Origin: Actinokineospora terrae
GTDB taxonomy: Bacteria > Actinomycetota > Actinomycetes > Mycobacteriales > Pseudonocardiaceae
NCBI RefSeq assembly: GCF_900111175.1
Contig: NZ_FOGI01000011.1
Location: forward strand, 136,891 to 200,890
Length of the DNA stretch: 64,000 bases
Direction of reading: 5' to 3'
A model generated the notes under the pieces. The model worked only from the letters and a program-made list of their open reading frames with translations. It did not search any database and was not told where the DNA came from. The translations under genes and the position numbers were made by a program. Shown here one piece after another: positions 24,030 through 32,612 of this stretch. The stretch's first letter is position 1. Each line of letters opens with the position of its first letter.

Positions 24030-24849
24030 CCAGGAGCCCCCACCCTGCCCACCCCACCCACCCCCCAACCGTCCGCCACCGGACTGATTCCACCGTGGAA
24101 ACCACCGCGCCCTTTCGTGCCCGATGCCCAGCGCCCACAACCGCGCCGCCCCCACTGGCCTGGCAACCCCTGCGTCTTCACCCAGCCCAGCGACTCCGTG
24201 CGCCTTTACCCAGCTACTCGCGACCCTGTGCACTCCGTGCAGCCATCGGCAACCCTGTGCACTCCACCCAGCCCAGCGACCCCGCGCACCACCCCAGTCC
24301 TGTCAACGCCTAGTGCTTCGCCCAGTCCAGCGCCCTCAAGCACTCGACGCTGCCGTCGCGATGCGTTCCGCCCCCCGCTGCTCCGCGACACGGCACCCCC
24401 GCACGCCCCCAGCGCCGCCTCGCGCTCCCGCGTTACCCCTGAGATGCCCCCGCCACGACACGTCACCCCCGCATGCCCCCCAGCGCCGCCTCGCGCTCCG
24501 CGCTGCCCCGCCGCGCACTGCACCCCCAAGCTGGGTGGTGCCCCTCGTCTCCGCACTGCCTAGCGCTGCCTTCCGCCCCCACCACCCAGCGAGGTCCCGC
24601 GCCTCCGCGCTGCCCCACACCGCGACATGCCCGCGTCCTACCCCGTGACGCAGCGCGCCCAGCGCCACCCCTTGCGCTCCACCACAACGCTTCGCGACCC
24701 CGTAGTGCCCCCCTGCGCCACCCCGCGCCTCTTACGCCCTCACCCCGCCACACGCCCGCGACCGGGGCGCAGCCCCCACCCTCTCCGGGGGGCGGCCCCG
24801 ACGCCAGTCTAACGAATGTCAAGCCCCCGCAGGCCAAGTCCGGGCAATC
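24030..24849. other. C-rich, gene-poor stretch with degenerate short repeats
   Basis: About 820 bases with strong C excess on the plus strand and no convincing gene on either strand: open frames are low in complexity and lack ribosome-binding sites. Short repeats recur, for example ACCCAGCCCAGCGAC near 24180 and 24265, ACCCTGTGCACTCC near 24230 and 24250, and CCCCAGCGCCGCCTCGCGCTC near 24405 and 24480. Confidence 0.5.
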
Positions 24850-24962
24850 TGTGGACAACCCGACCGATGTGGATAAGCCCGACCAGCGCGGCCGGGACCA
24901 AGCGGCTCAGGCTTCACCCGATTGAGAGCCCAGCGCGCCGCGCCAGTTCCGACCTGTCCACA
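24850..24962. promoter_or_regulatory. Cluster of DnaA-box-like sequences
   Basis: TGTGGACAA at 24850-24858 (reverse of TTGTCCACA, the actinobacterial consensus), TGTGGATAA at 24868-24876 (reverse of TTATCCACA) and CTGTCCACA at 24954-24962 (one mismatch, inside the Crp/Fnr coding end). Three in 113 bases is more than expected by chance in GC-rich DNA. Function unknown; too few for oriC. Confidence 0.35.
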
Positions 24963-25564
24963 ACCACCAACCGCGGCCCACGCCCCAAAGCCCCGCATCG
25001 CCGCAACTCCGCGATCTGTTCGGCAACAGTGCTCCGCGCCATCCCCAACGCCTCCGCGACCGCCTCTTGCGACAACGGCACCCGCCGGTCCGACCCCTCT
25101 GCGCGGTCGATCACCTCCAGCAGCAGCCGCGCGACTCGAGCGCCGCTAGACAGGTGCACCACCGGAACCGCGCCCACCATCGCCACCAGCTTGATCCGCA
25201 GGTACTCCCTAACGGCGCCTCTAGCACCACCCGCCAACACCCCGTCCAACACCGCAGCCCCCAACACGGCAACCGTGCACCGGTCCAACGCCACCACCGA
25301 CGCCGTTCGCGTAACCCCCGCCTCTGGCGCCAACTCGCCCACCAAGTCCCCGGGCCCGCGCAACGACACCAGCAGCTGCGCCCCCGACACGTCCGACACC
25401 ATCACCCGGACCCGCCCTCGCAGCAGCGCTAACACCTGTCCGCCCGGTTCGCCCTGCCGCAGCAGCACGGCACCTCTCGCGTACTCCCGCGCTGTCCCAG
25501 CGGCTACGACCGCTGCCCATAACCGCGCGCCGACCAGGGCTTGGAAGGTCTGCACACTCTCCAC
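24914..25564 (-). CDS. Crp/Fnr-family transcriptional regulator
   Basis: 216 aa from GTG 25564. N-terminal cyclic-nucleotide-binding-like barrel (about 25-115: GAVLLRQGEPGGQVLALLRG) and C-terminal winged helix (about 165-205: VPLSQEAVAEALGMARSTVA). The cNMP-binding Arg-x-Ser pair is not evident, so the ligand is unknown. It is divergent from a second Crp/Fnr gene at 25825; the region between them holds a seven-codon frame. Confidence 0.85.
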   Translation of the reverse strand: MESVQTFQALVGARLWAAVVAAGTAREYARGAVLLRQGEPGGQVLALLRGRVRVMVSDVSGAQLLVSLRGPGDLVGELAPEAGVTRTASVVALDRCTVAVLGAAVLDGVLAGGARGAVREYLRIKLVAMVGAVPVVHLSSGARVARLLLEVIDRAEGSDRRVPLSQEAVAEALGMARSTVAEQIAELRRCGALGRGPRLVVVDRSELARRAGLSIG

Positions 25565-25737
25565 CTACCGCCCTAAGACCCGCTGCGCGCGCTAAGAGCG
25601 GCCTGGTTCGCCCGAACTGATCACGTGTGGCCCCCTCGTCAACCTGGACAGAACTTGGTCAACCGGTGCCTGATCCCCGCCGGTCCGCGTCGCGGCGGTT
25701 TACCGTCGGGCGCTGTCGAGCAGAGAGGAGCTCCACC

Positions 25738-25761
25738 ATGGAGACCGAACATCCGAGGTGA
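25738..25761 (+). CDS. Seven-codon leader-like frame (METEHPR)
   Basis: ATG 25738 lies 5 bases after GAGAGGAG, one of the best ribosome-binding sites in the window, and the frame stops after METEHPR. It lies 64 bases upstream of the second Crp/Fnr gene. It could be a leader peptide controlling that gene, or the remnant of a longer one. Confidence 0.3.
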   Translation: METEHPR

Positions 25762-25824
25762 GTAGCGCGCCGCCCACCGCCCGGCGATGATCACGGTGAC
25801 CTGGTGAGCGGCGGAGGGTGGCCC

Positions 25825-26520
25825 ATGCGACTTCCGAGTGACCTGGTGGCCGAGTCCCTGATGGCCTACCTCTCCGAGGAGGACCGCGCGCACGTGGTCG
25901 GGACCGGGACGCCGCGGGTGTTCGGCGCGGGTGAGACGTTGCTGCGCCAGGGCGACCCGACCGACCACGTGCTGGTCCTGGTGCACGGTTGGGCACGGGT
26001 GCTGACCAGGCGCGCGGACGGGCAGACCGTGCTGGTGGCGTTCCGCGGCCCCGGTGACGTGCTCGGCGACCTGGCCGCGTTGCACGGGTGGGTGCGGTCG
26101 GCGGATGTGGAGAGCCTGGAGGAGGTGCACGCCGTGCACTTGCGGGCGCACGAGTTCGGCACGTTGCTCGAGGAGCGCCCTTCCGTTGCGATCGCGATGG
26201 TCAAGCAGCTCGCGGCCCGGCTGCGTGAGGCGGAGAACGCCCGCGCCGAGTTCGCAACGATGCACGTCACCGAGCGCGTCGCCGCCTATTTGCTCTGGCT
26301 GTCGCACACCTACGGCGTCACGACCGACGCGGGTGTCGCGTTGCGCGTCCCGTTCACCCAGCAGGACATTGCCAACCGAGTCGGCGCCTCGTTGCGCGCG
26401 GTGGCCAGGGCGTTCGCCGTGTTGCGCGACCGCGGCATCGTCGTGAACACCCGCAGGCAGACCGTCATCGCGCGCCCGGACGTGCTGCGCGCCTTCGTCC
26501 GCGAGGTTCCCGAGCTCTGA
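25825..26520 (+). CDS. Crp/Fnr-family transcriptional regulator (second copy)
   Basis: 231 aa from ATG 25825, preceded by GGAGGGTG. Ligand barrel (about 15-125: GAGETLLRQGDPTDHVLVLV, GPGDVLGDLAAL) and winged helix (about 180-225: VPFTQQDIANRVGASLRAVA). Same family as the divergent gene at 24914, but clearly different in sequence. The product probably controls its own region. Confidence 0.87.
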   Translation: MRLPSDLVAESLMAYLSEEDRAHVVGTGTPRVFGAGETLLRQGDPTDHVLVLVHGWARVLTRRADGQTVLVAFRGPGDVLGDLAALHGWVRSADVESLEEVHAVHLRAHEFGTLLEERPSVAIAMVKQLAARLREAENARAEFATMHVTERVAAYLLWLSHTYGVTTDAGVALRVPFTQQDIANRVGASLRAVARAFAVLRDRGIVVNTRRQTVIARPDVLRAFVREVPEL

Positions 26521-26620
26521 TGTGCCAAATGGCGTGCTGGGGGCGCGCCACAGGTCATCGCGAGGGCGTTGTCCCAGGGGCATCCTTGGTCTTGCGAGCG
26601 AGATCCGGGGAGGGATCGGG

Positions 26621-26719
26621 ATGAGGATGCTGATGACGGTGGGATCGGTAGCGCGAATCGGTTTCTGGACTTTCCTGGCCGGGTTCGGTTCCGGCATGTT
26701 GCTGGTCATCGGTTTCTGA
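26621..26719 (+). CDS. 32-aa small membrane protein
   Basis: ATG 26621 has GGGAGGG 6 bases upstream. The product is MRMLMTVGSVARIG followed by one hydrophobic segment FWTFLAGFGSGMLLVIGF, a single-span membrane peptide. No family recognised. Confidence 0.5.
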   Translation: MRMLMTVGSVARIGFWTFLAGFGSGMLLVIGF

Positions 26720-26784
26720 CCGGCCACCACGGGTGTTTCACCACGGGGGAGTCGTCTGCCCTTGAGCTGGAGGAGGTGTGTGCG

Positions 26785-26820
26785 ATGGAGAGCCACTGGA
26801 TCCTGTTCTTGCTGGTCTGA
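26785..26820 (+). CDS. Eleven-residue frame MESHWILFLLV
   Basis: GGAGGAGGTG precedes ATG 26785. The peptide is short and hydrophobic; a hairpin begins 4 bases after the stop. It could be a translated micro-peptide or part of an attenuator. Confidence 0.3.
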   Translation: MESHWILFLLV

Positions 26821-26823
26821 GCG

Positions 26824-26920
26824 CTGCCGCCGCTCGTCGGGGGGTGGGCGGCGGCAGTAGGGGGAATGGGGGGTGGCGCCCGGTCCGCGTCGGGGTAATG
26901 CGGACCGGGCGCCCTTCTTT
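26824..26920 (+). terminator. Double hairpin ending the micro-ORF region
   Basis: First stem 26824-26833 with 26848-26857; second, stronger 14-bp stem 26875-26888 with 26900-26913, followed by CTTCTTT, a standard terminator shape. Confidence 0.7.
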
Positions 26921-26977
26921 CCGCCATTGTCGGCGGGATTGCGCGGCGGTCGTGGTAACGGGAAGGCGGGTGCGGCG

Positions 26978-27979
26978 ATGCTGGTGGGTGGAATGGGCGT
27001 GCGAAAGGGTGGTGGCCGGGTGGGAGTCGAGATCGCCGATGTCGTCGCCGAGCTGAAGGAGGTCCGCCGGGGTCGGGGCGTGCGCTCCGACGACCTGCAC
27101 CACCGGGTCGGCCCGGCGCTGCGGATGGCCTGCGACATCACCGACCTCGACGACCCGGCGCTGGTGCGGCGCAAGCTGGTGCTGCGGCTGACCCACCTGG
27201 GCGCTCGGCTCCCGTCCGACCTGAACCTGGCCGCGACCGCCGCGCTCGGCCTGCACAAGGAGGCCGACGGCGGGTTCCTCGACCAGCGGATCGACTGGCT
27301 GGCAACGAGGTTCGACCGCGATCCGCGTACCGCGCGCAGGCGGGTGGACAGCGCGTTCCAACTCTTGGCGGAACTGCTCTACGACGCGGGCATGCGCGAC
27401 CGCAAGTCGGGCTCGTACTCGCCTGACGGGTGGTACGTGGAGTCCCTGCGGGCGGCGCTACGGCTGGATCTTGAGGTACCGACGCTGACCGAACAACGGC
27501 AAATCGTTGCCGCAGTAGATGAACTCGACGAGTTGGTGCTATCGCTGAGTGCTCCGCGCGATCAGGCGATGCCGGACGGACAAGCGATCACCGCTGAGAT
27601 CGCCTACGGCGGCGAGATCGTCGAGGAGCAACGCGTCTCCTCTAGCCACACCCGCTTCATCGTCCGCTTGCCTAGTCCGCTGAGTCTTGGACAGCGGCAT
27701 GACTACAGCATCAAGTTCACCTCTTACCCGCGATCGTGGATGCGGCCGTACTACGTGTTCACGCCGTTGCGCCGGTGCGAGGAGTTCACGGTTCGCGTGC
27801 GGTTCGATCCCACGCATCCGCCGAAGCGCGTGTGGCGCATCAATGGCTTGCCCGCCAAGGCTTTCGAGGACTTCGCCCCGGGCTCGGACAGCCTGGAGAT
27901 CGACCGAGTGGGGGACGTCGCCCTGGAGTTCCACGACCTCCAACAGGGCCTCAGCTACGGCCTGCAATGGCACGACTAG
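26978..27979 (+). CDS. Hypothetical protein with actinobacterial N-terminal helical domain
   Basis: About 333 aa from ATG 26978 (ATG 26993 and GTG 27017 region also possible). The N-terminal 140 residues follow a pattern frequent in actinobacteria (ELKEVRRGRGVRSDDLHHRVGP, PSDLNLAATAALGLH, DPRTARRRVDSAFQLL; shown in parts), often found ahead of regulatory domains. The C-terminal half is predicted beta-rich (YGGEIVEEQRVSSSHTRF, YVFTPLRRCEEFTVRVRF) and unrecognised. No function is proposed. Confidence 0.65.
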   Translation: MLVGGMGVRKGGGRVGVEIADVVAELKEVRRGRGVRSDDLHHRVGPALRMACDITDLDDPALVRRKLVLRLTHLGARLPSDLNLAATAALGLHKEADGGFLDQRIDWLATRFDRDPRTARRRVDSAFQLLAELLYDAGMRDRKSGSYSPDGWYVESLRAALRLDLEVPTLTEQRQIVAAVDELDELVLSLSAPRDQAMPDGQAITAEIAYGGEIVEEQRVSSSHTRFIVRLPSPLSLGQRHDYSIKFTSYPRSWMRPYYVFTPLRRCEEFTVRVRFDPTHPPKRVWRINGLPAKAFEDFAPGSDSLEIDRVGDVALEFHDLQQGLSYGLQWHD

Positions 27980-28064
27980 CTTTCCGTTCGCCCTAAAGTG
28001 AATCCGCGTCCGCTTCGGGTGAACTCCCTGGCACGCCAGCACTTTCCCGGGACACGATGGATGC

Positions 28065-29566
28065 ATGCGACTGCTCCTCATCCTCACCCTGCTGCTGACC
28101 GCACTCCCCACCACCGCGACGGCCACAGTCTCCGCGGCGATGGCCGCATCGCCCGCCACTACAACCTCGACACCCACTGAGATCCAGTGGCGCGCATGCC
28201 CAGGCGGAACCCGCGCGGCGGATGCGGGCCTGACGCCCACCGCCCGATCGCCTGCCGCGCAAGGACAACAGTGTGGCCAGATCCGGGCGCCCCTCGACCA
28301 CGGCAAGGCCAACGGTCCAGCGATCACCATCGCCGTATCTCGGTTGACCGTGGCCGATCCCGCTGTCCGCCGCGGTGTTCTGCTCATCGTCCCCGGCGGC
28401 CCTGGTGGCGCGGGACTCGACCTGCCCGGCCTGTTGGCGACGCTGATGCCGCCGGAGGTGCTCGCGCGCTACGACCTGGTCAGTTTCGACCCGCGTTTGG
28501 TTGGTCGCAGCACCCCGGTGACCTGTGGCATCCCGGAGTCCCGCCTCATCGACATCGAGCCATGGCCGCGGCCGGGGTTGGCGGCGTCCATGGACCGGAT
28601 CGCTGCGGGGTGTGATCCTCGGTTGGCGCACACCAGCTCCGCGGACATCGCGCGGGACATGGACCTCGTCCGCCGGGCGCTAGGGGAGGAGCGGTTGTCG
28701 CTGCTCGGCTATTCCGCGGGGACCTACCTGTCGGCGGTGTACCAGTCGCTCTTCCCGGACCGGGTGGACCGCGCGCTACTCGACAGCGGCGGCGATCCCG
28801 CCCTGGTGTGGCGGGGCATCGTCCGAGCGTGGGGCGCGGCGACCGAGGCACGGTTCCCCGACTTCGCGGCCTACGGCACCCGCACCGGCCTGGTGGCGAG
28901 CCCAGCCGAGGCCCGGGCCCTGTACTTCACCCTCGCCGCCCGGCTCGACGCCCGGCCGGTGACACTGCCGATGGCAATGCCTTGACCGGCCCGGTGTTCC
29001 GGGAGGCGACCCGGCAGGCGCTCTACTCCGACCAGTCGTTCCCCGGCCTGGCAGCGCTGTGGTCGGCGCTCCGGGACGGGCGAGCGCCGAGAGTGACACT
29101 GGCCCAGGTCGTCCCGATCCTGGCCAGCAGGGCGGCCCCTGCCGAACCCGGGTGGCCCGCGGTCCCGCCCGATTCCTTCGCGGTCGGCTTCCTCGGCGTC
29201 GTGTGCCGTGACGCCGCCTGGCCACGCTCCGCCCACCGGTACGCGGCAGACGTCGCAGTCGACTCACTCCGCTACCCCATGGTCGGCTCGATGTCCGCAG
29301 GCATGTTTCCCTGCGCACGGTGGCGCTTCCCCGCTGTCCCACCGGTCACGCTGCGTCCAGCCGCCAGAGACACCCTCGTCCTGCACAACCTCCGCGACCC
29401 GGCAGCCCCCATACCCGGCGGCCGCGCCCTGGCATTAGCCCTAGGCCCCAAGGCCCGATTCCTGTCCTTCGACCAAGGCGGCCACGGGACCTACCTCCTG
29501 TCGGCCAATCCCGAAGCGAACGCCATCGGTGCGGCCTACCTGGCCCACGGCCTATTACCCGGCTAG
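28065..29566 (+). pseudogene. Frameshifted secreted alpha/beta hydrolase (S33-like)
   Basis: Starts at ATG 28065 with a signal peptide (about 1-30). First frame to about 28970: IVPGGPGGAG and the nucleophile LLGYSAG. Reading then continues one frame over from about 28971 to 29566: NALTGPVFREATRQALYSDQ, LHNLRDP with the Asp, QGGHGTY with the His. The junction reads CTGCCGATGG where CTGCCGGATGG would restore the frame, a one-base loss. The whole triad is intact otherwise, so this is a recent mutation or a sequence error. Unshifted, the product would be about 500 aa, like the hydrolase at 6175. Confidence 0.75.
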
Positions 29567-29683
29567 CAGCCAACCGAGCCATTCCCTCCGCGCTTGTCGT
29601 TGAGGGCGAATACTCCACACCGACTACCGACGCCCCTGCAACACCTTCGCCACGACCATCACAGCGGTCATCGGACTATACTT

Positions 29684-30001
29684 TTACGCCCGCTCTGAAT
29701 AACCCTTGTCGGCAGGCCAGGACGTGGTGTTCCGATCTCGCACGATTCCCGATTGCTGAAGACAGTGGAAGTCGTGACGACGACCTTCGAACGGTTCCGA
29801 CACCCATACGAGTTGGCCGTTGAGGGTGCGGGCGACCTGGACGTTGACCCCGGTCTTGCGGTGTCGCCGCGAGTGCAGGCCGGGTTGTGATGCCCGTGAC
29901 CAGCAGGGCAACAGTGTTCCATCGACGATGTGGCGCCGTTGGTCGTCCACATCGTCAACCGTGGGGTGAGTGTCTTCGGTGTGGTAATCAGATTCTCTCA
30001 A
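29684..30001 (-). mobile_element. IS5-family transposase fragment
   Basis: The minus strand carries a piece of a DDE_Tnp_4-type transposase: IVDGTLLPCW with the first catalytic Asp, GVNVQVARTLNGQLVWVSEP, and PADKGY with the second Asp. Both ends of the gene are missing, so the element is dead. Confidence 0.65.
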
Positions 30002-30256
30002 ACGGGCCGCCGTCTATTTCATCCACCCCCACCTTGACGATCATCCGATCGCCGGTAGACGGCGTCCTGAATAAGCCTCGTTGTCCACCCGCCAACCCAA
30101 CTGATCATCTCCAGCGATATCTGCCGCTGCCTGTCCAGCAGGCGCCTTGGCGAGTTCGGCGACGACATTCGTATCGGGAGGTCGAGTGCAGCCGTTAACC
30201 AGGCAAGCGTGACCGCCGTGGACGGGGTCTGCTGCACGACTAGGTGACAGCGGTAG

Positions 30257-30895
30257 TCACGCAGCCTGGACGGCCGGCGTGGTCATGATTGTCTCGTAGT
30301 GGACGGGTCCCCGGCCGAGGGTGGTTTGGCGCCTGTGGCGGTGGTAGGTGCGTTCATTCCGGGTGACGATCGCGGTCCGGAGTTCGTCTCGGGTGGTCCA
30401 GGCGGGTCGGTCGAGGGTGTTGTTCTGCAGCAGCGCGAAGAGCTCTCCATTCGGCGTTGTCGCCCGCGGCGCCGACGAGGCCCATCGAGCTGGTCCGGCC
30501 CTGGCGGGCGAGTGCGCGAACGAGTCTCCTTGATCGGAATTGCGATCCGCGGTCGGTGCGGAGCACGCAGCCAGCGACCTCGTCACGTCACACGCCGGCG
30601 TTGGTGAGGGCGGTGACGGCGAGATGGCCTCGCATCCGGGAGTCGATGGAGTTACCCACGATCCGTGTGGAGCAGCCGTCTCTGACCGGCTGGGCACGCC
30701 AACGGCAATGGGCTTGGCGGGCGATCCCGGGTACCCGGCAGGTCACGGCGACCGAACCCCGTTCGCGGCCGGCTCGCTCACGAGCGGGTAGAGCCCCTTC
30801 CCAGCAGGTTCGCCTGCGACAAGTACGCCGCCGCGCGGCGCAGCACCTCGTTCTCCTGCTCCACCAACTCGTGGCGGCGACAGTGGAGTGAGTGG
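30257..30895 (-). mobile_element. Decayed IS3-family element (orfA end and orfB)
   Basis: On the minus strand, in three frames: orfA tail HELVEQENEVLRRAAAYLSQ (about 30795-30880), orfB start VAVTCRVPGIARQAHCRWRA (about 30680-30740), then the integrase core GAAGDNAE..LLQ-like and the end YETIMTTPAVQAA with its stop at 30257. Several frameshifts and internal losses make it non-functional. The remaining parts of 29567-31113 hold no other gene that I can support. Confidence 0.65.
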
Positions 30896-31113
30896 GGGAA
30901 GGGGAGTAGGAATTGTCACCTGCGTGATAAGTGGGGCGGCGTTTTTTGGAATGCTGTGACAATGGGGTTGATGACAAGGGAAAGGGGGGTTGCTGTGGTC
31001 GGGTGATAACTTCGCCGGGACTTCTTGCGGGTGTACTGGCCGGTAGTTAGCGTGGGCCCACGGCGGCTTTCTGCTGATTATCCCGGGTTGTTCGCACCCG
31101 AGGGAGGAATACC

Positions 31114-32478
31114 GTGAATCCTGCCAAGATCTCTAGGACCCTGGTCGCGGCGGTGGCGGGCACCGGTGCCGTGGGGCTGGTGGCGGCTGGGCTGCTGCTG
31201 GGCTCCGGTGCAGGCGTGGCCGAGCCGGTCTCGTTGACGCTGAACTACACCTGCCCGTTCCCGCTGATCGGCAACCAGGCCATCAAGGTGGTCATCAGTT
31301 CCGACATCCCGGCCAGTGTCGGAGTCGGGGAGCCGACCGGCGCGTTCGACATCACCGCGATCACCACCGTTCCGGACACCGCCACCCAGGGGCTGACCCT
31401 GGTCGGTGCCGCGACGGTGGAGGGCAAGGCGGTGTCGGGGGCCAGTGTGGCGGCGCCGGGGGTGACGGTGCCGGTCAGTGTGCCGATCACGGTGGAGAAG
31501 ACACCGGTGCCCGCGTCCGGGGCGTTCGACGTCAAGGCCACCGGGCAGACCCCGTCGCTGACGTTCACCCAGGCGGGGACGGCGCGGATCAGCGTCAACG
31601 AGTTGACGTTGACCCTCACCCCGAAGAAGGCGGACGGGACCCTGACCGGGCTCGGCACGTTCGACTCGCCCTGCACGCTCAACCCCGGCCAGGACAACAC
31701 CCTGCACACGTTCCAGATCACAGGAGGCACCACCCAACCCACGACCACCACCACCCAGTCGACGCCGACCAGCACCACCACCACGACGCCGACCAGCACG
31801 ACGCCGACAACGACCACCACGCCGACCAGCACCACGCCGACGACCACGAGCACGACGCCGACGAGCACGACGCCCACCAGTACGTCGTCCACCGCCACGA
31901 CACCGTCGACCACGTCAACGACCCCGACCACGTCGACGACCACCCCGTCGACCACGCAGCCGCCCGGTCCCGGGGTAAAGGTGGACTACGACCTGACCGG
32001 CAGTTCGACCCTCAAGGCGCTCAAGGGGTCCGTCGCGCTCACCGGTGGGTTCAGCGCGGAGGCGGATCTGGCGGCGGGGCGGTACACCGGCAAGCTCGCG
32101 CTCAACCCGACCAGCGGCAGGTTCACCATCCTGGGGTTCTTGCCCGCGACGTCGACGGTGGCGTTCGAGCAGGTCGGCACCGCGGGCGGCGCGCTGAGCA
32201 CCGGCGCCATCACCTTCGCCGGGAAGCTGGACATCAAGATCACCCGCATCGCCGTCCTGGGGCTACCCGTCTACCAGGGTGACACCTGCAAGATCGTCAC
32301 CCCGTCCGAGGTCACCCTCACCTCGGTCGGTCCCTTCGACGTCCTCAAGGGCGGCAAACTCACCGGCGGCTACGACCTCGGCAAGGTCAGTGGTTGCGGC
32401 AAGCTGAACAACCTCATCGCCCCTCTCATCACCAGCAAGGGCAACACCATCGACGTCACCCTGGCGATCAAGAAGTAG
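31114..32478 (+). CDS. Secreted DUF6801-like protein with Thr/Pro linker
   Basis: 454 aa from GTG 31114 (GAGGGAGG upstream). Signal peptide (1-36), N-terminal beta-rich domain beginning LTLNYTCPFPLIGNQ, as in DUF6801 proteins (about 37-206), a Thr/Ser/Pro linker of about 80 residues built from short TPTST-type repeats (about 207-288), and a C-terminal beta domain (about 290-454) with paired Cys (CKIVTPSEV, SGCGKL). It is probably a cell-wall or extracellular structural/binding protein. The linker region is a stretch of short DNA repeats and may vary in length. Confidence 0.75.
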   Translation: MNPAKISRTLVAAVAGTGAVGLVAAGLLLGSGAGVAEPVSLTLNYTCPFPLIGNQAIKVVISSDIPASVGVGEPTGAFDITAITTVPDTATQGLTLVGAATVEGKAVSGASVAAPGVTVPVSVPITVEKTPVPASGAFDVKATGQTPSLTFTQAGTARISVNELTLTLTPKKADGTLTGLGTFDSPCTLNPGQDNTLHTFQITGGTTQPTTTTTQSTPTSTTTTTPTSTTPTTTTTPTSTTPTTTSTTPTSTTPTSTSSTATTPSTTSTTPTTSTTTPSTTQPPGPGVKVDYDLTGSSTLKALKGSVALTGGFSAEADLAAGRYTGKLALNPTSGRFTILGFLPATSTVAFEQVGTAGGALSTGAITFAGKLDIKITRIAVLGLPVYQGDTCKIVTPSEVTLTSVGPFDVLKGGKLTGGYDLGKVSGCGKLNNLIAPLITSKGNTIDVTLAIKK

Positions 32479-32480
32479 CT

Positions 32481-32580
32481 CGGCACGGCCAACCCCGGGG
32501 CTCTTCTCCACCCGCTTGAGGAGTCCCGGGGAGTCGCCGTGCCGCTCCGCGGTTCCTCGGGCACGCGACCGAGGAACCGC
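32481..32580 (+). terminator. Nested hairpins after the DUF6801-like gene
   Basis: GGCACGGC near 32482 pairs with GCCGTGCC near 32536, enclosing a CCCCGGG-type stem; a separate perfect 12-bp stem follows (32549-32560 with 32569-32580, 8-nt loop). Convergent with the glycosyltransferase gene, so may act in both directions. Confidence 0.6.
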
Positions 32581-32612
32581 AGAGCAGGGGGCGCGTCATC
32601 GGGGCCGGTGGG

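Noticed and set aside
24095..24925. Overlapping open frames in the C-rich stretch on both strands
   Set aside because: Low-complexity composition, no ribosome-binding site and no recognisable motif in any frame.
30019..30237. 72-aa minus-strand frame between the two IS remnants
   Set aside because: No start signal; probably decayed DNA of the same insertion region.
31735..31970. Thr/Ser/Pro-coding repeat tract as a CRISPR-like or satellite array
   Set aside because: It is in frame within the DUF6801-like protein and encodes a normal extracellular linker.
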